From the NCBI GenBank assembly GCA_018660965.1, contig JABJJH010000090.1:1-12860 (forward strand): a stretch of DNA of 12,860 bases. Reading direction: 5' to 3'. The notes below the pieces were generated by a model. That model had not been told where the DNA came from and searched no databases. It saw only the letters and a list, made by a program, of their open reading frames with translations. The first letter of the stretch is position 1, and every line of letters starts with the position of its first letter. The translations under genes were made by a program, and so were the position numbers. Origin of the DNA: Rhodospirillaceae bacterium (GTDB taxonomy: Bacteria; Pseudomonadota; Alphaproteobacteria; UBA8366; GCA-2717185). This document shows positions 6,140 to 12,860 of the stretch, piece by piece.

Positions 6140-6763
6140 TCAGGCGGCGGCCTTGCTGGAAAACCGGCCAGAAAACAGGGGTGGCAACCGGCGCGCCAGA
6201 CTTTCCGCGCGGCCTAAATTACGGTCCAGCGCCGCCATGGTCGCCGCCATGTCCGGGGACTCGTCGCCGCGCCAGACCCGCAAGGTCGCCAGCCACACCG
6301 CCGCCAGCCCCTTTACCCGCAACGCGCCCGCGACGCCACTCGCGCCGATGTCGGCGGCTTCCAGCATCAGGGACAGGGAACAGAACACGCGCGGGGCCAT
6401 CGCCAACGCCGACAGCGGGTCGCAGGCCTGCGCATCCATAATGTTCACGACGGCGGCGCGATGGGCGTTGAGGGCGTCGAAGCGCCGCATGAGAACATCG
6501 AACAACCGGTCGCGCGGTGACTCGTCACGCGGTGACTCGTCACTGGAAGCAGGATCAGCCCCGGCCAGAACCGCCGCGTCGACATCGTGCAAAAAAGCCG
6601 CAAGAATGGCGGGTTTACCGGGGTAAACCGCATGGACGTCAGCCAGGCTCATATCCGCCGCCGTCGCGATATCGCGCAGGGTCAGCCGCGCCCAGCCTGA
6701 GTCCGCCGCCGCCTTCAGCGCCGATTCCACGATATGTTTCGGTCGATCCGCTTTTCGCACCAT
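6140..6763 (-). CDS. TetR-family regulator with COQ9-like C-terminal half
   Basis: The 207-residue protein starts with a TetR helix-turn-helix: helix 1 around 8-22, then TLRDIATAADMSLADVHAVY (28-47) and a GKPAILAAFL helix. The C-terminal part (LFDVLMRRFDALNAHRAAV, WLATLRVWRGD, TMAALDRNL) resembles the COQ9-like TetR proteins common in alphaproteobacteria. Those are often called regulators, although true COQ9 is a lipid-binding ubiquinone-synthesis protein; a regulatory role is favoured here by the intact helix-turn-helix. A linker at 75-85 contains DESPR twice, from a 15-base tandem duplication. The ATG at 6763 has GGGGTGA seven bases upstream. It heads the operon TetR-csaA-LLM-SnoaL and could repress it, with an inducer bound in the C-terminal domain. 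Confidence 0.85.
   Translation of the reverse strand: MVRKADRPKHIVESALKAAADSGWARLTLRDIATAADMSLADVHAVYPGKPAILAAFLHDVDAAVLAGADPASSDESPRDESPRDRLFDVLMRRFDALNAHRAAVVNIMDAQACDPLSALAMAPRVFCSLSLMLEAADIGASGVAGALRVKGLAAVWLATLRVWRGDESPDMAATMAALDRNLGRAESLARRLPPLFSGRFSSKAAA
6513..6543. repeat. Exact 15-base tandem duplication within the TetR gene
   Basis: CGCGGTGACTCGTCA is present at 6513-6527 and again without change at 6528-6542. Being five codons, it keeps the frame and doubles the residues DESPR in the linker after the helix-turn-helix domain. Perfect identity at the DNA level suggests a recent slippage event. Confidence 0.85.
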
Positions 6764-6796
6764 GGCGTCACCCCATTTCCGATTGCGCGTCCATAA

Positions 6797-6824
6797 AGTC
6801 TACCATAGGGCGGCCCTCAACCAA
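6797..6824 (-). promoter_or_regulatory. Candidate TetR promoter with internal palindrome
   Basis: On the minus strand TTGGTT (6824-6819) and TAGACT (6802-6797) are 16 bases apart and lie about 35 bases upstream of the TetR ATG. Between them is a perfect palindrome AGGGC-G-GCCCT (6807-6817). Placement between the -35 and -10 elements is the usual position of a self-repression operator in TetR systems. The boxes match consensus only partly and the arms are short, so this is a hypothesis. Confidence 0.33.
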
Positions 6825-6830
6825 ACAGGC

Positions 6831-7895
6831 TCACCGGAACGCCGGCATGATTTCTTCGCCGAAGCGCCGCATGGACGCCAGATTGCGGTCCTGGCTCATG
6901 TCGCCGAACCCGGTCTGACACAGCAGGTGCTGGACGCCGGCGTCGCGAAGCTCCGCCACCTGTTCGCGAACCCGTTCCGGCGACCCGAACAACGAACCGG
7001 TCTCCAGCACATAGTCGACCGCTGTGTCGTCATCGACCGCCGGGTCGGCCCAGGCGTTCAACGCCGCCGGGTCGACCACGAAATCTTTCGGGTTATAGGC
7101 TTCACGAACGTGCATCATATGGTTGCGTGTCTGCAACAGCAGCGCGGCGAGTTCATCGCGAGCCTGGGCGTCAGAGTCGGCGATATAGACGTTGCGCCAC
7201 AACGCGCATTGCGCCAACAACCGCGCACAGGTTTCCGCATCGTGACCGCCTTCCGCCAACCCGGCTTCGTACAGGGCCCAGCGTTCCCGGATGCGATCAA
7301 CCGCCAGGCGCGAGGTCAGGACCGGAATGCCAAGACGCCCGCATTCGGTGAAGGATCCGGGCGAAATGACGCTGCGCCACAAGGGTGGCCCCGCGGGTTG
7401 ATAGGGCTTCGGGCGAATCTCGGGCGCCTGCACATTATAATGTACGCCCTTGTAATCCAGCGCGTCGCCGCTCCAGGCGCGTTGCAGGATGTCCACCGTC
7501 TCGTTCATGCGTTCGCGGCTGTCTTCGCTGCGCAGACCATGGCCGACGAATTCGTATTCGTTATAGACCGTGCCCTTGCCGATGCCGATGTCGATGCGGC
7601 CCTTCGAGAGGTTGTCGAGCAGCGCCAGTTGCGTCGCCAGACGGACCGGGTGATGGAACGGCGCCTGCACCACGGCGAAACCGATGCGGACTTTTTCCGT
7701 GCGCATCGCCAGGGCGGCTGCGAACAACAGCGCGTCGTTGTAGACGCTTTCGCCGGTGAAGTAGTGTTCCGTCAACCAGACGTCGCTGAACCCCAGCTCC
7801 TCCGCGTAACAAACCTGCTCGATTTGCTGGTCGATACGCGCCGCGTCTTCTTCCGGCGACGGGGAAAGCGCCAGCGTAAGCCACCCGAATTTCAT
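6831..7895 (-). CDS. Luciferase-like (LLM class) flavin-dependent monooxygenase
   Basis: The 354-residue protein belongs to the bacterial luciferase-like family with a TIM barrel. Diagnostic segments are WLTEHYF at 40-46 (the luciferase TEHHF region), APFHHPVRLATQLALLDNLS at 78-97, and KGRIDIGIGKGTVYNEYEF at 98-116. Length agrees with FMN-dependent alkanal/alkane-type monooxygenases that use reduced flavin supplied by a separate reductase; no reductase gene is seen nearby. It is clearly different from the smaller luciferase-like protein at 4902-5774, so the pair is not a recent duplication. GGAG lies seven bases before the ATG at 7895. The gap of 67 bases to the TetR gene makes co-transcription possible but not certain. 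Confidence 0.88.
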   Translation of the reverse strand: MKFGWLTLALSPSPEEDAARIDQQIEQVCYAEELGFSDVWLTEHYFTGESVYNDALLFAAALAMRTEKVRIGFAVVQAPFHHPVRLATQLALLDNLSKGRIDIGIGKGTVYNEYEFVGHGLRSEDSRERMNETVDILQRAWSGDALDYKGVHYNVQAPEIRPKPYQPAGPPLWRSVISPGSFTECGRLGIPVLTSRLAVDRIRERWALYEAGLAEGGHDAETCARLLAQCALWRNVYIADSDAQARDELAALLLQTRNHMMHVREAYNPKDFVVDPAALNAWADPAVDDDTAVDYVLETGSLFGSPERVREQVAELRDAGVQHLLCQTGFGDMSQDRNLASMRRFGEEIMPAFR

Positions 7896-8222
7896 CGAAA
7901 ATCTCCAAATATATAATTAACGCCGTAACTGTCCCGCAATTCAATCCATTACGCCAGCGCTTTAGCGCCGCGCCGTTTCCAGAGTCCGAAAACCCAAAAT
8001 GTAATGCCGCGCCCCCCTTTTCGATATGCATGGGTATGCATGAGTTAGCATTTACGCGAATTGCGCCGCCCCTCGGCCCCATGCATGGGCGTGGTTTAAT
8101 TAGGAATATAAGGATAAATATCCCGAATACAAGGGGCGCTCAGACTCTAAAATGAAGTGCAATACTCTAATCGGATAATGTTTCGCCGTGAGCAATCCAT
8201 CCTTAATGGTCCCAATTTTAAT
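7896..8222. promoter_or_regulatory. Gene-free region upstream of the LLM monooxygenase, downstream of hyuB
   Basis: These 327 bases lie between the end of hyuB and the start of the monooxygenase gene, both on the minus strand. They hold an AT-rich TAATTATATAT stretch just before the ribosome binding site, a palindrome GCGCT-TT-AGCGC at 7957-7968, three ATGCATG motifs (8026-8089) and a palindrome GGATA-AA-TATCC at 8112-8123. No convincing intrinsic terminator follows hyuB and no coding frame is credible. It probably contains the monooxygenase promoter and operators. Confidence 0.5.
8026..8089. repeat. Three copies of ATGCATG (two exact ATGCATGGG)
   Basis: ATGCATGGG occurs at 8026-8034 and 8081-8089, and the variant ATGCATGAG at 8036-8044. 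The first two copies start 10 bases apart, one helical turn. The core ATGCAT is itself palindromic. The cluster lies 131-194 bases upstream of the LLM monooxygenase ATG, where a regulator could bind. No known binding consensus is claimed. Confidence 0.5.
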
Positions 8223-9782
8223 TTAACTATTCACGGCGCGTCCGTAGCCGCCGCCGCCGGGCAATTCCAGAACAAGCACGTCGCCGGGCGATAAACGGAA
8301 GGGCTTGTTCGCTTCGACGTTTTCGCCGTTCAGGATGATTTTTTCCACGGCGCCATCCTCGCCCCCTTGCCGTCCGCGTGGAGGATATTTCAAACGTTGC
8401 GACAAAAGGACTGCGTACACGGTCTCCGCGCCGGTGACCTCTAATGCGATGCGTTGGCCCATTCCGCCGCGAAACTGGCCCGCGCCGCCGGAATTCAGCA
8501 CAAAGGACTTTTCGGCGATTCTGATTGGCAGCGCCCGCTCCAGCAACTCAACGGGCGTTGTTGAAACATTGGTCGGAAAGCTCAACGTCGATATTCCGTC
8601 CGAACCCGGCCGTGCGCCTTGCCCGCCATTGAAAAAGAAAATCGTCGAAAATGGTTTCCCTTCCATCTGTCCCGACAGCGCGAATCCGTGCAACGGTATG
8701 CCGGACTCGGCTGGCACGCGATCTGGAATGGCCTCGGCGAGCGTGTTGAAAATCGCGCTCGTGCAGTAGTGCCCAACCGTGGCGCGCGCCTCCACAGCCG
8801 CTGGATAACGTGGATTCAAAAAACAACCTGCCGGCGCCGTAATGGTGATTGGCTTGGCGCCGCCTTCGTTATTGGCGATGTCGGGCTGCAACAAGCATTT
8901 TATCGCGTAGATGGAGTACGCCTGCGTGTACCCGAGGACGGAATTTAAGGGCGAGTCGTTTTGTGGCGAACTGCCGTCGAAATCGACAAATATCTGATCC
9001 CCTTCGATGGTCATCGCACACGCGATGGTGAGGGATTGGGTGGTGTCGAACGTATCGATGGGGGTTACGCTTTTATACACACCGTCGGGAATGGCCAAGA
9101 TAGCGCGTCGCATCGAACGTTCCGTCAAATCGACAATTGCGCTCGTGATGCCGGAAATATCAACCATCCCATACTCACTTAACAATCTGTCGAGCCCGGA
9201 TTGAATGCGTTCGCAGGCCCCGACCATCGCATGTATGTCGCCCATGACCTCATCGGCGACACGAACATTTTGGCGGATAACGCTGAACAGCGTTTCGTTA
9301 GGCTGACCAGCCTCATACAGCTTGAGTATTGGTATTTGGAGACCTTCTTCGTAAATATCCCGGTTGTCGGGCGCGCGCCTGCGTCCGCCGATATCCGCCA
9401 TATGCGCGACAGCCCCGGCAATCCCAACAAGGCGATTGTCATGGAATACCGGTATGGCGATGGTCAGGTCCGGCAGATGACCTGTCCCGATCCAGGGATC
9501 GTTGCTGATGATGACGTCGCCGGGCTTAAGCGTTTCGGCGGGATAGCGTTGCAGAAAAGCGCGCACCGACATCGGCAGCGTGCCGATAAACGAGGGAATG
9601 CTGCGCGTGGCTTGCGCGACGGCCTGCCCGGTTGGATCCAACAACATGCAGGAATAATCGTGCGACTCGCGAACGACTGTCGAGAACGACACCCGGTGCA
9701 GGGTCAGGGCCGCTTCATCGACAACCGAAATCAGACGCGTCCAAAGCACTTCGATGGTAATGGGATCGAGGGTGTGTTCCAT
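8223..9782 (-). CDS. hyuB: Hydantoinase B/oxoprolinase-family subunit
   Basis: The 519-residue protein is a HyuB/5-oxoprolinase C-type subunit. Recognisable family segments are the start DPITIEVLWTRL (6-17), ESHDYSCMLLDPTG (39-52), NDPWIGTGHLPDL at 94-106, HMADIGG at 127-133, EEGLQIPILKL at 145-155, and the glycine-rich C-terminus LELPGGGGYG. With HyuA it forms an ATP-dependent complex; known members hydrolyse N-methylhydantoin or 5-oxoproline, or carboxylate acetone or acetophenone. The sequence alone does not choose between these. Its ATG follows the hyuA TAA by one base (TAACATG) and its ribosome binding site GGAG (9793-9790) lies within the end of hyuA, so the two subunits are translationally coupled. 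Confidence 0.92.
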   Translation of the reverse strand: MEHTLDPITIEVLWTRLISVVDEAALTLHRVSFSTVVRESHDYSCMLLDPTGQAVAQATRSIPSFIGTLPMSVRAFLQRYPAETLKPGDVIISNDPWIGTGHLPDLTIAIPVFHDNRLVGIAGAVAHMADIGGRRRAPDNRDIYEEGLQIPILKLYEAGQPNETLFSVIRQNVRVADEVMGDIHAMVGACERIQSGLDRLLSEYGMVDISGITSAIVDLTERSMRRAILAIPDGVYKSVTPIDTFDTTQSLTIACAMTIEGDQIFVDFDGSSPQNDSPLNSVLGYTQAYSIYAIKCLLQPDIANNEGGAKPITITAPAGCFLNPRYPAAVEARATVGHYCTSAIFNTLAEAIPDRVPAESGIPLHGFALSGQMEGKPFSTIFFFNGGQGARPGSDGISTLSFPTNVSTTPVELLERALPIRIAEKSFVLNSGGAGQFRGGMGQRIALEVTGAETVYAVLLSQRLKYPPRGRQGGEDGAVEKIILNGENVEANKPFRLSPGDVLVLELPGGGGYGRAVNS

Positions 9783-9783
9783 G

Positions 9784-11895
9784 TTACCGCTCCGCTGCTT
9801 TCGAGAGCTCGGCGATCAAATTAGCGTTTTCGTCCACCCAAAATCCGGTGTCGGGACCAATGAGAATACTGGTTTCACGCTCTTCAATGATCGCCGGCCC
9901 CTCGAACCTGGCGCCGCTGGAAAGCTTGTAGCGATCATAAACAGGCGTGTCGGCATACCCCTGATCCGCATTGAAATACATCTTTCGCGAACCCTTTAAC
10001 GCGGTCCCCGGTCCGGTGGGCGCACTTTTAAGCGTCACTTCATCATCCCGTTTCGGGTGTTCGACGCGGGCGCGCAACGCGACAATTTCAAGCGGCACAT
10101 TCGGTGGTTGATGACCATGAACAGCCCCATAGGCCGACGTGAACGCGTCACGCAGGATGTTGGCTAAAGGGCCGCCAAGCGTTTCGCCTTCGGGGATGGA
10201 AACCGTGACAGAGTATCCCTGCCCTTTGCAGCGCATATCAACGGACAGTCTCATCACGTTTGTGCCCGGCGCAGTGATCGACGATAAAATTCGTTCTCCG
10301 CTGGCTTTCATGCGGCTGCATTCGCCTTCGACAACGGACCAGTCGACGCCGTCAAGCGGCGAAAAATAGGCGGCTACCAAATCGACGGCGGCGGGCGCGG
10401 TCAGGCAACCGATGGCCGACGCCACCCCGGCGCCAAAGGGGTAAAGAACCTGACGTAGTCCCAATTTTGGCGCCATGCCGGCGGCGTGCACCGGACCTGC
10501 GCCACCAAACGCGATCATGGCGAACTGGCGTAAATCGATGCCCTTTTCAGCGGCATGGGCGCGCGTGGCGGCGGCCATGTGTTCGTTGACGACTTCATGG
10601 ACGCCATGCGCCGCCTGTTCGATGGACATATTCAAGGGAACAGCCAAATGATCCTGGATCGCTTTCCGCGCCAGATCGACATCCAGGGTCATGTCGCCGC
10701 CGAGAAAATAACCAGCGTCGAGATAGCCCAGGACAAGGTCCGCGTCGGTAACCGTCGGCAATTCGCCGCCGCGGCCATAACAGGCGGGACCAGGGTCGGC
10801 GCCGGCGGATCGCGGGCCGACCTTGAGAAGGCCCAAGTCGTTGACATAGGCGATGGAGCCGCCACCCGCGCCGATTTCCAGCAGTTCTATCGCTGAAATT
10901 TGCAATGGGTAGCCGCTGCCGGATTTAAACCGGTGCGCATGGCCGACTTCATATTCATTGGCCACCGACGGTTCGCCGTTTTGTATCACCGAAATTTTCG
11001 CCGTCGTGCCGCCCATATCGAATGCGAGGGCGTTGGGTTGACTTAACGCAGTACGGGCGAAATAGGCGGCGGCGATGGCGCCGGCGGCCGGGCCGGATTC
11101 GATCATGCGCACGGGGAACCGCTGAACGACTTCTTTCGCCGGTCCCACGCCGCCATGCGACAACATGATCGCTGGGTCGCGGGGCATGTCCAGGGCGCGC
11201 AGACCATCCGCCAGGCGCGTGATATAGCGCTGCGCCAGCGGCTTGACGTAGGCGTCCACGACGGTCGTTGAAATCCGCTCGAATTCGCGAATTTCTCCGG
11301 CCACATCATGCGAAACGCTGATGGTCAATTCGGGAAAATGGCGCGCCGTGATCTCTGCGACGCGTGCTTCATGTTCGGGATGGGCGTATCCATGCAACAG
11401 GCAAATCGCGAGCGCGTCGATCTTGTGTTCTTCAACCAGGATGGTGATGACGGACAGGATTTGATCTTCGTCGAGCGGGGTCAAGACCACGCCGTCGAAG
11501 GTGATGCGCTCATCAATTTCCATCCGCCGGGACCTTGGGACCAATGGCGGCGGCATTTGAATATTCAAGTCGTAAATATCGTATCGGCCTTCCCGCCTCA
11601 TTTCGAGCGTGTCTCGAAATCCACGGGTCGTAATCAACCCCGTGCAGGCGCCAGCGCCTTCCAGAACCGCGTTGGTGGCGACGGTCGTTGCGTGAATAAG
11701 GTCGGAGACGCTTTCCGGTGTTGCGCCATGTGACGCCAGGATTGTTTCCGCGGCGTTCAACGATCCCGTCGATGGGTCGGCTGGGGTGCTTGATACTTTG
11801 GCGAAACGAACGGCGCCGGTGGCCTCGTCCAACAACACGACATCGGTAAACGTGCCGCCGACATCGATGGAAAGGCGGCAAGACGGTTGAGACAT
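9784..11895 (-). CDS. hyuA: Hydantoinase A/oxoprolinase-family ATP-binding subunit
   Basis: The 703-residue protein is the ASKHA-fold subunit of the hydantoinase/oxoprolinase family. The first phosphate-binding motif is DVGGTFTD (11-18), in the N-terminal domain; ATTVATNAVLEG (69-80) follows. The second domain has the phosphate motif DMGGTTAK (293-300), GAGGGSIA (342-349), PACYGRGG (370-377) and AFGGAGPVHA (462-471). The C-terminal 190 residues form the usual strand-rich domain. Length is typical. It phosphorylates or activates the substrate with ATP before HyuB completes the reaction. The ATG at 11895 has AGGA about ten bases upstream. It leads a two-gene operon with hyuB and is divergent from an aminotransferase gene, suggesting a shared function in nitrogen-compound breakdown. 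Confidence 0.93.
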   Translation of the reverse strand: MSQPSCRLSIDVGGTFTDVVLLDEATGAVRFAKVSSTPADPSTGSLNAAETILASHGATPESVSDLIHATTVATNAVLEGAGACTGLITTRGFRDTLEMRREGRYDIYDLNIQMPPPLVPRSRRMEIDERITFDGVVLTPLDEDQILSVITILVEEHKIDALAICLLHGYAHPEHEARVAEITARHFPELTISVSHDVAGEIREFERISTTVVDAYVKPLAQRYITRLADGLRALDMPRDPAIMLSHGGVGPAKEVVQRFPVRMIESGPAAGAIAAAYFARTALSQPNALAFDMGGTTAKISVIQNGEPSVANEYEVGHAHRFKSGSGYPLQISAIELLEIGAGGGSIAYVNDLGLLKVGPRSAGADPGPACYGRGGELPTVTDADLVLGYLDAGYFLGGDMTLDVDLARKAIQDHLAVPLNMSIEQAAHGVHEVVNEHMAAATRAHAAEKGIDLRQFAMIAFGGAGPVHAAGMAPKLGLRQVLYPFGAGVASAIGCLTAPAAVDLVAAYFSPLDGVDWSVVEGECSRMKASGERILSSITAPGTNVMRLSVDMRCKGQGYSVTVSIPEGETLGGPLANILRDAFTSAYGAVHGHQPPNVPLEIVALRARVEHPKRDDEVTLKSAPTGPGTALKGSRKMYFNADQGYADTPVYDRYKLSSGARFEGPAIIEERETSILIGPDTGFWVDENANLIAELSKAAER

Positions 11896-12030
11896 GTTCT
11901 AAAGTATCCTGCCAATACGGGTCATGTGAAAGGTGACGGCATTGCTTATGGAGTTAACAGAACCGACACGTATAATTTGGCGAATTCAACGCTTGAAATC
12001 AAACCAGGATCAACAGGAGTTCATTGCGCA
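11896..12030. promoter_or_regulatory. Divergent promoter region between hyuA and the aminotransferase gene
   Basis: The 135 bases hold start signals for both directions. On the plus strand a perfect TATAAT (11971-11976) lies 55 bases before the aminotransferase ATG; no good -35 box sits 16-18 bases upstream, so an activator may be needed. A GTTAAC palindrome is at 11953-11958. On the minus strand TTCAAG and TATACG are 17 bases apart around the same site, a weak hyuA promoter candidate overlapping the plus-strand -10. AGGAG at 12015-12019 serves the aminotransferase gene. Confidence 0.45.
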
Positions 12031-12860
12031 ATGTCCCCGAAAATTTCCGAATTCGCTCAGACGACGGGCGGATCCACCGTTGTCGCCATGCGCCGCGCCG
12101 CCGATGCATTGGAAGCGAAAGGCATGAGCATTGTTGATTTTGGCGTCGGCGAACCCGATTTCGACGTGCCGCCGCCAGTAAAAGAGGCCGCCATACAGGC
12201 CATTCAGGATGGCAATGGAAAATACGTGGACCCCGCCGGACTGCCGGAACTCCGCGACGCTATCGTCCACTACGAACAATCGCGCCATGGACTTGCGGCG
12301 ACCCCCGGCAATATCGTGGTGACGAACGGGTCCTATGGCGCCTTATCGACAATCATGCGCGCTGTCCTTGACCCTGGCGACGAGGTTCTTGTGATCGAAC
12401 CCTGCTGGGGGCCGTACCGGCAAATGGTCAGGCTGTCCGGCGCGACGCCAATCGGGGTGGCGATGCCGACAATCGAGGGGCGTTTCATCGTCGATGCGGA
12501 GCGCATCGCCGCCGCCGTCACGCCGAAAACCCGGGCGATTATCGTGAACTCTCCCTGGAACCCGACAGGCCGGGTTCTCTCGCGCGACGAATTAACCGGG
12601 ATCGCCGAAATCGCGGAACAGCATGATTTGTGGATCATCGCCGACGAAGTGTATGGCGAACTCGTTTACCAAGGCTCCGAACATATATCAATCGCATCGC
12701 TCGGCCCGGACGCCGCGGAACGGACCGTCATCGCCACCAGCCTGTCCAAGTCCTTCGCCATGACCGGATGGCGGCTTGGGTACTGTATCGCGCCGGACGC
12801 GCTGGCGCCCGTTTTGACAAAAATAAACCACACCACGACGCGCTGCGCGGCCAGCATCAT
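12031..12860 (+). CDS. Class I/II PLP-dependent aminotransferase, 3' end cut by the window
   Basis: The open frame starts at ATG 12031 after AGGAG and runs to the window edge without a stop, giving 276 residues of an expected 390-400. It is an aspartate-aminotransferase-fold enzyme that exchanges amino groups through pyridoxal phosphate. Visible elements are FGVGEPDF (37-44), Y65 (subunit-interface phosphate contact), W126 in EPCWGPY, NPTG at 177-180, D205 in ADEVYGE (pairs with the cofactor ring nitrogen), Y208, the Schiff-base lysine K240 in SLSKSFAMTGWRLGY, and R248. All catalytic residues are present. The usual YTPxxG motif reads YVDPAG. It resembles aspartate- and related amino-acid aminotransferases, but the substrate is not predictable. 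Divergent placement from hyuAB suggests linked regulation. Confidence 0.92.
   Translation, partial: MSPKISEFAQTTGGSTVVAMRRAADALEAKGMSIVDFGVGEPDFDVPPPVKEAAIQAIQDGNGKYVDPAGLPELRDAIVHYEQSRHGLAATPGNIVVTNGSYGALSTIMRAVLDPGDEVLVIEPCWGPYRQMVRLSGATPIGVAMPTIEGRFIVDAERIAAAVTPKTRAIIVNSPWNPTGRVLSRDELTGIAEIAEQHDLWIIADEVYGELVYQGSEHISIASLGPDAAERTVIATSLSKSFAMTGWRLGYCIAPDALAPVLTKINHTTTRCAASI

Noticed and set aside
4902..7895. The two luciferase-like genes as a tandem duplication
   Set aside because: They differ in length (290 and 354 residues), in N-terminal motif and in diagnostic segments, and so belong to different branches of the family.
6762..7916. A long plus-strand open frame (384 codons) opposite the luciferase-like gene
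   Set aside because: The translation is rich in Arg, Gln and His without domain motifs, and the minus-strand gene is a clear family member with a good ribosome binding site.
1..12860. CRISPR array, tRNA/rRNA genes, insertion sequence or prophage
   Set aside because: No regularly spaced repeat series, no cloverleaf or rRNA stretch, and no transposase, integrase or phage protein motif was seen on either strand.

Overview
The window looks like a chromosomal segment of a Gram-negative bacterium, most probably an alphaproteobacterium related to the Rhodospirillales. This is inferred from the gene families (a TetR regulator with a COQ9-like C-terminal half, CsaA, two luciferase-like monooxygenases, HyuA/HyuB), from the GC-rich third codon positions, and from the dense packing on one strand. 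No phage, IS, CRISPR, tRNA or rRNA sequence was recognised. The largely metabolic content suggests a catabolically versatile, perhaps environmental, organism; that is inference.

Layout, left to right. Positions 1-485 are a visibly AT-rich stretch without a gene that carries several perfect inverted repeats. Next, all on the minus strand, come an orphan CheY-like response regulator (486-905), a Baeyer-Villiger-type flavin monooxygenase (1054-2721) and a cytosolic Asp-box/BNR beta-propeller protein (2819-3898). A lone plus-strand gene (4037-4408) encodes a small four-helix membrane protein resembling a fragment of heme-copper oxidase subunit I. A compact minus-strand operon follows, read from right to left: TetR regulator (6140-6763), CsaA (5800-6138), F420/FMN luciferase-like oxidoreductase (4902-5774) and SnoaL/NTF2-like protein (4419-4892), with gaps of 1, 25 and 9 bases. 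Upstream of it lies a second, larger luciferase-like monooxygenase (6831-7895).

A gene-free stretch (7896-8222) with three ATGCATG motifs separates this from hyuB (8223-9782) and hyuA (9784-11895), which are translationally coupled and encode the two subunits of a hydantoinase/oxoprolinase/acetone-carboxylase-type enzyme. Divergent from hyuA across 135 bases is a class I/II PLP aminotransferase (12031 onward), cut by the right edge of the window.

Working picture: a catabolic neighbourhood. One part has three flavin-dependent oxygenase or oxidoreductase genes (BVMO and two luciferase-like) with a small NTF2-fold protein and a local TetR regulator. The other part opens or carboxylates an amide-like or ketone-like substrate (HyuAB) and may transfer its amino group (aminotransferase). 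Substrates cannot be read from the sequence. I did not find a clearly undescribed system. The most worthwhile leads are the TetR-CsaA-oxidoreductase-SnoaL operon, the repeated motifs in the two gene-free stretches, and the solitary heme-copper-oxidase-like membrane protein.
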